Shown here one piece after another: positions 1 through 5,400 of a stretch of DNA of 5,400 bases; within the stretch, counting starts at the first letter, position 1, and the number at the start of each line of letters is the position of its first letter. The notes under the pieces are model-generated. The model was not told the origin of the DNA, ran no database searches, and saw nothing but the letters and a program-made list of their open reading frames with translations. The stretch is taken from contig DCAE01000061.1 of assembly GCA_002311385.1 (NCBI GenBank), positions 1 through 5,400 of the forward strand. Direction: 5' to 3'. Position numbers and translations under genes: made by a program. This stretch comes from Dehalococcoidia bacterium UBA1141 (GTDB lineage Bacteria; Chloroflexota; Dehalococcoidia; Lucifugimonadales; UBA3495).

Positions 1-32
1 AGATACCGATTGACGCGCAACAGATACCGATT
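1..32. repeat. 11-bp direct repeat, 21-bp period, overlapping the promoter
   Basis: AGATACCGATT occurs exactly at 1-11 and again at 22-32. The start-to-start distance is 21 bp, about two helical turns, so both copies face the same side of the DNA. The first copy runs into the -35 hexamer and the second fills the end of the spacer up to the -10 hexamer. This placement fits an operator for a regulator that binds direct repeats. The first copy sits at the window edge, so further copies upstream cannot be excluded. The repeat is seen; the operator role is inferred. Confidence 0.5.
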
Positions 33-38
33 TATAGT
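10..38 (+). promoter_or_regulatory. Sigma70-type promoter upstream of the flavin monooxygenase gene
   Basis: A -35 box TTGACG at 10-15 and a -10 box TATAGT at 33-38 are separated by exactly 17 bases. The -35 box matches the consensus TTGACA in 5 of 6 positions and the -10 box matches TATAAT in 5 of 6. Transcription would start near position 45, leaving an untranslated leader of about 80 bases before the ATG at 126. No other stretch of the upstream region shows as good a pair. It could drive the whole four-gene cluster, since no intrinsic terminator is seen between the genes. Confidence 0.55.
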
Positions 39-125
39 TCACGCTATTCTGAGTGCTCCATGTTCAGGGAATCAGTTATTGGCTTGACCTAGACTCGCTG
101 CCGAACGCCAAATTGAGATAGAACG

Positions 126-1247
126 ATGAAGTTCGCCCACTTTACCCAGACATTTCCCCGCGAAGGTGAGACCGCAGCCCAAAGGTTCGATTTGCTTTGG
201 CGGGAGTTGGAGTTGTGCGACGAGATCGGCTTTGACTACGGCTTTTCCTCAGTGCACCACTTCAGCCGTCTCAGGCCCACCGCTACGGCCTTCTGCGCAG
301 CAGCAGCGGCGCGGACTAGTCGGCTCCGTTTGGGTCCTATGGGATACGCCGTCCCACTCTATGACCCCATCCGCATCGTAGAAGAGGTAGCTATTCTGGA
401 CAACATTACCCACGGCCGCATGGAAGTGGGGCTCGCCTCGGGGGTGACTCCCGAGGAGTTCCGCGTCTATGGGGGAGACTGGGACAATAGCCACGAGTTG
501 GCCACTGAAGCGTTGTCCCTGCTCCGGAAGGCATTTACCAGCAATAAGCCCTTTGACTTTCAAGGCCCCTTCCACCAATACCAGCGGGTGCCCTTGTCCG
601 TTGAGCCGCTTCAGCAACCTCACCCTCCAATCTGGCTGCTTTCCCTAAAGCCGGACCAGCTTAAAGCGGCTGCCCAGGAAGGGGCCCACACCGGCTATCT
701 CTTCTTTCGGCCCCGGCAAGATGCTGCCGCTTACATTCAGGATTATGTCCAGTTATGGCGAGAGAACGGCCATCAGCACGCTCCCAACGTATCTTACGTC
801 GCCTTCGTGTACGTAGACGAGACCGACGAAGCGGCGGTAGCCCACGGTGCAGGGCCTATCATAGATAGCATGATGACAATCTACGGACGAGGCCTGGGAC
901 TGGACCCTTCACCAGAACAGGAATACCACAACATGGGTCCAAACAGGGACGGTGACCAAGGCAGGGCATTCGGCCACGACTCAATCGACAACCAAAAATG
1001 GCTGGACTTCGAGTATCTTCACGAAAACGACCTAGTGTTTGTTGGATCACCTGAAACTGTGGCGGAGAAGTTAAAATCGGCCGCAAAAGAGGGACTGTTC
1101 AACGTATTCTGCGGCGAGTTCAACGTGGGGTCGTTGCCCGAAGACGACCTGATGCGCTCCATTAGGCTGTTTGGGACCAAGGTAATACCTGCGATAGGGG
1201 AATTCGACCCGGTGGAAGACACGCTGCGTCAAATGGCCGGAACCTGA
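126..1247 (+). CDS. LLM-class flavin-dependent oxidoreductase (bacterial luciferase-like monooxygenase)
   Basis: This 373-residue protein is full length for the luciferase-like monooxygenase family, TIM-barrel enzymes that use reduced FMN or F420 to oxygenate or oxidise organic substrates in the cytoplasm. The N-terminal MKFAHFTQTF strand, the His pair at residues 44-45 (HHF; the same numbering as the catalytic His44/His45 of LuxA as I recall it), the segment GPMGYAVPLYDP at 70-81, LDNITHGRMEVGLASG at 91-106 with FRVYG following, and FVGSPETVAEKL at 305-316 near the C-terminus are the family hallmarks. The residue before HHF is Val43 where Glu is usual (EHHF). There is no signal peptide or membrane segment. 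The ATG at 126 is preceded by a weak GAG Shine-Dalgarno at 115-117 and begins the protein exactly at the first barrel strand. The gene lies 75 bases before the molybdenum hydroxylase genes, suggesting joint expression. Cofactor and substrate cannot be told from sequence. Confidence 0.93.
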   Translation: MKFAHFTQTFPREGETAAQRFDLLWRELELCDEIGFDYGFSSVHHFSRLRPTATAFCAAAAARTSRLRLGPMGYAVPLYDPIRIVEEVAILDNITHGRMEVGLASGVTPEEFRVYGGDWDNSHELATEALSLLRKAFTSNKPFDFQGPFHQYQRVPLSVEPLQQPHPPIWLLSLKPDQLKAAAQEGAHTGYLFFRPRQDAAAYIQDYVQLWRENGHQHAPNVSYVAFVYVDETDEAAVAHGAGPIIDSMMTIYGRGLGLDPSPEQEYHNMGPNRDGDQGRAFGHDSIDNQKWLDFEYLHENDLVFVGSPETVAEKLKSAAKEGLFNVFCGEFNVGSLPEDDLMRSIRLFGTKVIPAIGEFDPVEDTLRQMAGT

Positions 1248-1254
1248 GTTTAGG

Positions 1255-1277
1255 CCCTGCGTTTTACCGCATTGGGG
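1255..1277 (+). other. Bulged GC-rich hairpin between the monooxygenase and hydroxylase genes
   Basis: CCCTGCG at 1255-1261 can pair with CGCA at 1268-1271 and GGG at 1274-1276, with a TTTTAC loop and a two-base TT bulge on the 3' side, giving seven base pairs. No run of T follows, so it is not a standard intrinsic terminator. It starts only eight bases after the monooxygenase stop codon, so it could protect the upstream message or act as an attenuating or processing structure. Pairing is seen by eye; any role is inferred. Confidence 0.3.
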
Positions 1278-1278
1278 A

Positions 1279-1288
1279 TTAGCGCTAA
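1279..1288. repeat. Perfect 10-bp palindrome TTAGCGCTAA
   Basis: TTAGCGCTAA reads the same on both strands. It sits directly before, and overlaps by two bases, the AAGGA Shine-Dalgarno-like sequence at 1287-1291. It could be a small dimer-binding site or simply chance. I see no second copy in the flanking non-coding DNA. Confidence 0.3.
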
Positions 1289-1299
1289 GGAAACTCCAA

Positions 1300-1326
1300 A
1301 TGTCTGCGACAGCAATCAAATCATGA
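1300..1326 (+). CDS. Possible 8-codon leader peptide coupled to the FAD-subunit start
   Basis: ATG at 1300 opens a reading frame for MSATAIKS that stops with TGA at 1324-1326. This stop overlaps the ATG of the FAD-subunit gene as ATGA (1323-1326). AAGGA at 1287-1291 sits eight bases before this ATG, an ideal ribosome-binding distance, whereas the FAD-subunit ATG at 1323 has no good Shine-Dalgarno just before it. The arrangement would let ribosomes load on the mini-ORF and restart on the main gene. It is very short and may be chance, but it would explain how the downstream start is reached. The peptide has no recognisable motif. Confidence 0.3.
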   Translation: MSATAIKS

Positions 1327-2195
1327 AGCCGCCCAAGTTCGAATATTTCGCTCCGGAAACGCTGGCCGAAGCCACCGCATTGCTGGCCGAGCACGGCGAC
1401 GACGCCAAGATTCTTGCTGGCGGTCAGAGCCTCATGCCAATGCTGAACATGCGCATGGTGCGGCCTCAAGTGCTGGTGGACTTGAATGGCGTAGCTGATC
1501 TGGGCGGTGTTGAACAACACCTGGGAGGCGGGTTGACCATCGGCGCCCTCACCCGTCAAAGGGAATTGGAACGTTCTCCGGTGGTGCGGGAGGCTGCTCC
1601 AGTAATTTCGGCGGCCATGCCTTACTTGGGACATGTTCAGATACGCAACCGAGGCACCATAGGTGGGAGCTTGTCCCACGCCGACCCCGCCGCCGAGCTT
1701 CCTGCCCTGTGCACAGCGCTGGATGCCCAGTTCGTGTTGACCAGCAGCAGCGGCGAGCGCACCGTCCCAGCCCGAGACTTTTTCGTGACCGACCTGACCA
1801 CTGCGTTGGAAGCCCAAGAGATTCTCACCCAAGTGCGCATCCCTCCGCCGGTTGACGGGTCGTCTTGGGGCTTTTATGAAGTATGCCGACGGGAGGGCGA
1901 TTTCGCCCTAGCCGGCGCCGTATGCATGGTGCATTTGGATGCTTCCGGAACCTGCCAGGATGCCCGCATAATTCTGTTCGGGGTCGGAGGCGCTCCGGTG
2001 CGGGCGGACGCTGGAGTTGGCGCGTTGATTGGGACCAAGCCCGATGCGGCATCCCTTCAGAAAGCGGCCGATGCCGTTTCCCAAGAACTTGAACCACCTG
2101 GCGATATCCACGCCTCGGCCCAGTACCGCAAAGAGGTGGGTGGGGTGGTGGTGCGGCGTGCATTAGCTCAAGCACTGGAAGGCCGCTCCCAGTGA
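1323..2195 (+). CDS. Molybdenum hydroxylase FAD-binding medium subunit (CoxM/CutM-like)
   Basis: This 290-residue protein is the usual length of the FAD subunit (FAD_binding_5 plus CO_deh_flav_C domains) that passes electrons from the iron-sulfur subunit to the final acceptor. The N-terminal KFEYFAPETLAEA matches the family start. The first FAD motif is AGGQSLMPMLNMR at residues 32-44 and the second is TIGGSLSHADP at 112-122. The C-terminal domain carries RREGDFALAGA at 189-199 and the closing SAQYRKEVGGVVVRRAL at 265-281. I chose ATG 1323 because it matches the family N-terminus. An in-frame TTG at 1272 would add 17 residues unlike the family, with the upstream hairpin partly inside the coding region. 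No strong Shine-Dalgarno precedes 1323; see the mini-ORF at 1300. The stop overlaps the next gene's GTG by four bases, indicating translational coupling. The family assignment is firm, the substrate unknown. Confidence 0.93.
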   Translation: MKPPKFEYFAPETLAEATALLAEHGDDAKILAGGQSLMPMLNMRMVRPQVLVDLNGVADLGGVEQHLGGGLTIGALTRQRELERSPVVREAAPVISAAMPYLGHVQIRNRGTIGGSLSHADPAAELPALCTALDAQFVLTSSSGERTVPARDFFVTDLTTALEAQEILTQVRIPPPVDGSSWGFYEVCRREGDFALAGAVCMVHLDASGTCQDARIILFGVGGAPVRADAGVGALIGTKPDAASLQKAADAVSQELEPPGDIHASAQYRKEVGGVVVRRALAQALEGRSQ

Positions 2196-2659
2196 CCACT
2201 AACCGAAGCATCAGGGTCACTGTCAACGGTCAGGAGTACCAGCGGGAAGTTGAGGTCAGAATGACCTTAGCGGACTTTCTGCGAGAATCACTGGACCTAA
2301 CCGGCACCCATCTAGGTTGCGAGCACGGGGTTTGCGGCGCCTGCACCGTGCTGCTTAACGGCGAAGCAGTTCGCTCATGCTTGATGCTGGCCGTACAGAC
2401 CGATGGAGCCAGCATAGAGACGGTGGAAGGCCTGGCCCCGGACGGTGAATTGACATCGTTACAGTTGGCCTTCCAACAGAATCACGCCCTGCAATGCGGA
2501 TTCTGCACGCCGGGGCTCTTGATGACCGCAACGGCCTTCCTGCGGGAAACTCCCAACCCCACCGAAGAGCAGATAAAAGACGCAATATCGGGCAACATCT
2601 GCCGCTGCACCGGCTATCACTCCATCATCCAGGCCATAAAGGACGTGTCTCAGTCGTAG
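2192..2659 (+). CDS. Molybdenum hydroxylase [2Fe-2S] small subunit (CoxS/CutS-like)
   Basis: This 155-residue protein is the typical length for the small subunit that carries two [2Fe-2S] clusters and relays electrons from the molybdenum centre to FAD. The plant-ferredoxin-type cluster is bound by Cys43, Cys48, Cys51 and Cys63 (CEHGVCGAC, then SC). The second, helical-bundle cluster is bound by Cys102, Cys105, Cys137 and Cys139 (QCGFCTPG and ICRCTGY). All eight ligands are present, as is the Gln before Cys102 that is conserved near the molybdopterin. The start is a GTG within the GTGA overlap with the preceding stop. GGAAGG at 2177-2182, nine bases upstream, serves as Shine-Dalgarno. The only internal ATG (codon 24) would remove the first strands of the ferredoxin fold. 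The overlap couples its translation to the FAD subunit. Confidence 0.95.
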   Translation: MTTNRSIRVTVNGQEYQREVEVRMTLADFLRESLDLTGTHLGCEHGVCGACTVLLNGEAVRSCLMLAVQTDGASIETVEGLAPDGELTSLQLAFQQNHALQCGFCTPGLLMTATAFLRETPNPTEEQIKDAISGNICRCTGYHSIIQAIKDVSQS

Positions 2660-2690
2660 CATTACGGAATTCTTGGTGAGGAACTTAACA

Positions 2691-2698
2691 AAGGGGGC
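2691..2698 (+). promoter_or_regulatory. Purine-rich ribosome-binding region before the large-subunit gene
   Basis: AAGGGGGC at 2691-2698 lies 14 bases before the ATG at 2713, a little far for a Shine-Dalgarno, and is followed by a second purine stretch GGGGAAACAGG (2700-2710) ending two bases before the start. The true contact could be any part of this tract. The 53-base gap at 2660-2712 contains no terminator hairpin and no separate promoter that I can support, so the large-subunit gene is probably co-transcribed with the other two. Confidence 0.4.
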
Positions 2699-2712
2699 TG
2701 GGGAAACAGGTC

Positions 2713-5031
2713 ATGACGCAAAATTACATAGGCGCACCGATAACCCGTAAAGAGGACGCTCGTTTCCTTACGGGGCGAGCGACTTACCTTGATGACATCA
2801 AACGCCCCGGTATGCTGCACGCCGCCATATTACGCAGTCCTCACGCCCACGCCCGGATTATCAGCATAGACACCAAAGAAGCCTTGTCTATGCCCGGTGT
2901 TTCGGCTGTCATTACTTACAACGACTTACCCGCCTCCATTCAGCCAATTCCCGTGCGGATATTCAATTTGCCCGGGCTGGAGCGCTGCTTGCAATATCCC
3001 TTGGCCGGGGACAAGGTCCGTTACACAGGTGACCCCGTGGCCGTGGTCGTTGCCGAAAACCGCTACATAGCAGAAGACGCTCTGGAAGTTATCGCCGTTG
3101 ACTATGAGCCGCTCCCAGCCGTCGCCGACGTAAGGGAAGGGCTAAAGGACGATGTGGTGCTCCATGATGAAGCTGGAACCAACCTGACCGGGAGCACCAC
3201 CTTAAACGTCGGGGACGTGGACCAAGCTTTCAGCAACGCCGAATACACCCGCAAAGAGGAGTTCCATACCCACCGCCACACCGGCAACCCGCTGGAAACC
3301 CGTGGCTTGGTGGCCGAGTACGATGCCGGGACCGGTCAATTAAGCGTTTGGGGTCCAACTAAAGTACCTCATTTCAACCGGAACATCCTTTCAAACCAAC
3401 TGGACATGGACCGAGAAAACATCCATTTCTTCGAACCCGATGTCGGCGGCGGCTTTGGCATTCGCGGCGAGTTTTACCCTGAAGATTTCCTGGTGCCCTT
3501 CGCTGCCATTCGAGTGGGCAAGCCCGTCAAATGGGTGGAGGACCGGATGGAACATCTCATGGCGGCCAACCATTCCCGGGAAGTACGCTGCCAGGTGGAA
3601 ATCGCCGCCAAGAAGGACGGTACCCTACTCGGCATTAGGGCCGATATTTACGGCGACATGGGAGCATACGTACGCACCCACGGCTGCGTGGTGCCCGCAC
3701 TGACGGCGGGGATGCTGACCGGCCCCTACCGCATACCGTCTTACCGTGCCAACATAAACTGTGTCATGACCAACAAGACCGGCACTGGGACTTACCGGGG
3801 ACCGGGGCTTTATGAAGGCGCTTTCATCCGCGAAAGAATGTTGGACCTAGTCGCAGCAGACTTGGGCATCGATCCAGCACAACTGCGCCTTAACAACCTG
3901 GTCCGACCTGACGAAATGCCCTACACCGTGGGCTTGACTCGCATCGACGGCAAGGAAACGGTTTTCGACAGCGGCAACTACCCTTCGGCCTTCAATCAGG
4001 CTTTGGCCAAACTAGACTATCAAGCTCTGAAGAGCCAGCCCCGAAAAGCCAGCGACGGCAGGTACCACGGCGTGGGCATCAGTAGCTACGTGGAACCAAC
4101 GGGCTTCGGTCCCTACGAAGGAGCTCGGATAACCCTGACCGAAGGCGGGATCGTTAAAGTCTACCTGGGCATCACCACTCTGGGTCAGGGCCATGAGACG
4201 GTTATGGCTCAGATATGCGCCGACGGTTTGGGCGTTCCCATGGATAGCATACAGATCTTCCATGGCAGCACCGACTATTTGCCAGAAAGCGTCGGCACCT
4301 TCGGCAGCAGGGTTACGGTGATGGCCGGGAGTGCCATTACCATGGCAGCTGGGGCGCTGCGGGCCAAAATTCTGGAGACATCCGCAGCATATTTGGACAC
4401 GGAACCGGCTCAGTTGGAATTGCGGGCCGGACAAGTATATTCCAAAGTGTCCGCAGGCGGCCCGGTACTAGACTTAGCCCGTGTAGTTCAGTTGGCCCAG
4501 GAAGGGAACCAGACAGTCCCAGGGGAGCCGGGTCTGGAGGCCACCGAGTACTTCCGTATCGAAGAATGGACCTATTCCTACGGCACCCATGCCGCCCACG
4601 TAGCAGTTGATGCGGAAACCGGCCTGATCGAGATATTGCATTACGTGGTTGCCGAGGACGTGGGACGGTGCATCAACCCGTTGCTAACCCACGGTCAGTC
4701 TGTTGGCGGCGCCGCCCAAGGCATTGGAGGAACAATCTTGGAAGAGTTGGTCTACGACAGCGGTGGTCAACTTCTAGCCGGAACTTTCATGGATTATCTG
4801 CTGCCAACCAGCAGGGACATCCCGCCAATTGACAGCATCATTCTCGAAGAGGCGCCGTCACCCCTGAACCCGCTGGGCGCAAAAGGCGCTGGTGAAGGGG
4901 CTATCCTGGCCACCGGCGCCACTTTGGCCAACGCCGTATCCGACGCTCTAGCTGATTTCGGTGTCAATGTTACCGAGTTACCCCTTAGCCCCGACAACAT
5001 CAAACGATGGATTCGTGAAAGCCACCCCTAG
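2713..5031 (+). CDS. Molybdenum hydroxylase catalytic large subunit, molybdopterin-binding (CoxL-like, not form I CO dehydrogenase)
   Basis: This 772-residue protein has the family's usual length and both domains: the Ald_Xan_dh_C N-terminal part (IGAPITRKEDARFLTGRATY at 6-25, DDIKRPGMLHA from 27) and the MoCo-binding part. Molybdopterin motifs are VGGGFG at 244-249, GQGHE at 491-495, the segment SRVTVMAGSA at 532-541, EDVGRCINP at 648-656 and GQSVGGAAQG at 661-670. Glu728 in GAKGAGEGA (722-730) is the predicted catalytic base. HRHTGNPLETRG at 187-198 is also well kept. The active-site loop is TYRGPGL (360-366). It lacks the Cys of form I CO dehydrogenase (AYRCSFR) and differs from the form II AYRGAGR by ending in Leu366 where Arg is usual. 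It should hydroxylate a carbon centre with water as oxygen source, but CO is an unlikely substrate. There is no signal peptide, so it is cytoplasmic. It ends the cluster. Confidence 0.93.
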   Translation: MTQNYIGAPITRKEDARFLTGRATYLDDIKRPGMLHAAILRSPHAHARIISIDTKEALSMPGVSAVITYNDLPASIQPIPVRIFNLPGLERCLQYPLAGDKVRYTGDPVAVVVAENRYIAEDALEVIAVDYEPLPAVADVREGLKDDVVLHDEAGTNLTGSTTLNVGDVDQAFSNAEYTRKEEFHTHRHTGNPLETRGLVAEYDAGTGQLSVWGPTKVPHFNRNILSNQLDMDRENIHFFEPDVGGGFGIRGEFYPEDFLVPFAAIRVGKPVKWVEDRMEHLMAANHSREVRCQVEIAAKKDGTLLGIRADIYGDMGAYVRTHGCVVPALTAGMLTGPYRIPSYRANINCVMTNKTGTGTYRGPGLYEGAFIRERMLDLVAADLGIDPAQLRLNNLVRPDEMPYTVGLTRIDGKETVFDSGNYPSAFNQALAKLDYQALKSQPRKASDGRYHGVGISSYVEPTGFGPYEGARITLTEGGIVKVYLGITTLGQGHETVMAQICADGLGVPMDSIQIFHGSTDYLPESVGTFGSRVTVMAGSAITMAAGALRAKILETSAAYLDTEPAQLELRAGQVYSKVSAGGPVLDLARVVQLAQEGNQTVPGEPGLEATEYFRIEEWTYSYGTHAAHVAVDAETGLIEILHYVVAEDVGRCINPLLTHGQSVGGAAQGIGGTILEELVYDSGGQLLAGTFMDYLLPTSRDIPPIDSIILEEAPSPLNPLGAKGAGEGAILATGATLANAVSDALADFGVNVTELPLSPDNIKRWIRESHP

Positions 5032-5400
5032 CGTTCTGAGACCGCAAACGGGGGAGGGACCTGCGAACTGGACGAGTCCTTGGCTATCCTCAAGTAGTTG
5101 GGCAAGCGGCCCCTGATGTAACGGGTGATGTCCTGGCAGGAGATAAAGGAGCCTCAGAATTTCTTTGTTAACCCTATTAGAAATTAGTGCGCTGGCTTGA
5201 TCACCAAGTCACCTGCTGTGCGGTTCGGCCAAACATTGTTGGCACATCAAGTTTGTTCTGAGGTTCGTGTCGAGACGCACACGCTCCAATAAGGGAGCCA
5301 GATGCTGTCACCACCATGGGCGTAAATACCGGTGGCACCAAAAGGACTTGGTTTTGCGCGGGTCCGTCTTCCTTATAGCACCCCAATCCTGTCCACCTGA
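5032..5400. other. Non-coding tail without a recognisable gene
   Basis: I see no supportable protein gene, tRNA or rRNA segment here. The longest reading frame is on the minus strand (5386-5201, 61 codons, TTG start) and resembles nothing I know. Plus-strand frames are broken by stops; the short ATG frames at 5128-5187 (19 codons) and 5316-5378 (20 codons) lack good ribosome-binding sites. There is no GC-rich hairpin followed by a T run after the large-subunit stop, so an intrinsic terminator is not evident. The region may hold the end of the transcript and a promoter for a gene beyond the window. Confidence 0.6.
5158..5185. repeat. 7-bp inverted repeat AATTTCT / AGAAATT
   Basis: AATTTCT at 5158-5164 and AGAAATT at 5179-5185 are perfect inverted copies separated by 14 bases. 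The stem is AT-rich and no T run follows, so it is a poor intrinsic terminator; the arms could be a half-site pair for a DNA-binding dimer. A repeat of this size is close to chance expectation in a region of this length. Confidence 0.2.

Noticed and set aside
84..112. A second possible promoter beginning with TTGACC at 84-89.
   Set aside because: At 16-18 bases downstream there is only CCAAAT-like sequence, a poor -10 box, so the pair at 10-38 is far better supported.
1272..1322. N-terminal extension of the FAD subunit from an in-frame TTG at 1272 (17 extra residues).
   Set aside because: The family normally begins at the MKPPKFEYF-type segment encoded from 1323. The added residues match no family feature, and TTG 1272 lies inside the hairpin region.
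1071..1832. A 253-codon open frame on the minus strand.
   Set aside because: It runs antisense across the monooxygenase end and the FAD-subunit gene, shows no recognisable domain, and is the shadow expected from GC-rich coding DNA.
4012..4434. A 140-codon minus-strand open frame inside the large-subunit gene.
   Set aside because: It is antisense to well-conserved molybdopterin-binding coding sequence and has no family-like motifs.
2713..5031. Annotation of the large subunit as form I aerobic CO dehydrogenase.
   Set aside because: The active-site loop is TYRGPGL and lacks the Cys that binds copper in the Mo-Cu centre of true CO dehydrogenase.
5149..5266. Long-range inverted pair GAGCCTCAGAA / TTCTGAGGTTC as mobile-element ends.
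   Set aside because: The 118-base span has no transposase, no target duplication that I can see, and an 11-base match with one mismatch is near chance level for this region.
5316..5378. Plus-strand short frame starting MGVNTGGTK, reminiscent of the DTGGT start of hydantoinase/oxoprolinase proteins.
   Set aside because: It stops after 20 codons, the resemblance covers only a few residues, and the adjoining frames show no continuation of that family; most likely chance.
5201..5386. A 61-codon minus-strand frame at the window end.
   Set aside because: It begins with TTG, has no good ribosome-binding site, and its product resembles no known family.

Overview
This window holds a four-gene plus-strand cluster from a bacterium. 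A luciferase-like flavin monooxygenase is followed by the three subunits of a molybdenum hydroxylase (xanthine oxidase / aerobic CO dehydrogenase superfamily), in the order FAD subunit, iron-sulfur subunit, molybdopterin subunit. A non-coding tail of about 370 bases closes the window. The sequence is moderately GC-rich and the coding regions look alike in base composition. Pairing a LuxA-like monooxygenase with a CoxL-like enzyme is a common theme in Chloroflexota, especially SAR202-type and related Dehalococcoidia, where both families are greatly expanded. That taxonomic reading is inference from gene content and protein style; nothing here is a taxonomic marker.

Layout. Bases 1-125 are the upstream region, with a good sigma70-type promoter (TTGACG, 17 bases, TATAGT) interleaved with an 11-bp direct repeat of 21-bp period. 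The flavin monooxygenase lies at 126-1247. The 75-base gap at 1248-1322 has a bulged hairpin, a perfect 10-bp palindrome and an 8-codon mini-ORF whose stop overlaps the next start. Then come the FAD subunit (1323-2195), the [2Fe-2S] subunit (2192-2659, 4-base GTGA overlap) and the catalytic subunit (2713-5031). At 5032-5400 I find no convincing gene and no intrinsic terminator.

How the genes work together. The last three encode a complete (L-M-S)-type hydroxylase. Substrate is oxidised at the molybdenum centre of the large subunit, electrons pass through two [2Fe-2S] clusters in the small subunit, and they leave by FAD in the medium subunit. All key motifs are intact, including the catalytic glutamate. 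The gene order M-S-L is that of form I (true) CO dehydrogenase operons, but the active-site loop reads TYRGPGL instead of the form I Cys-containing AYRCSFR. CO is therefore an unlikely substrate; an aldehyde, N-heterocycle or other organic compound is more likely. The upstream monooxygenase may act in the same catabolic route. No CoxD/E/F or XdhC-type maturation gene lies in the window.
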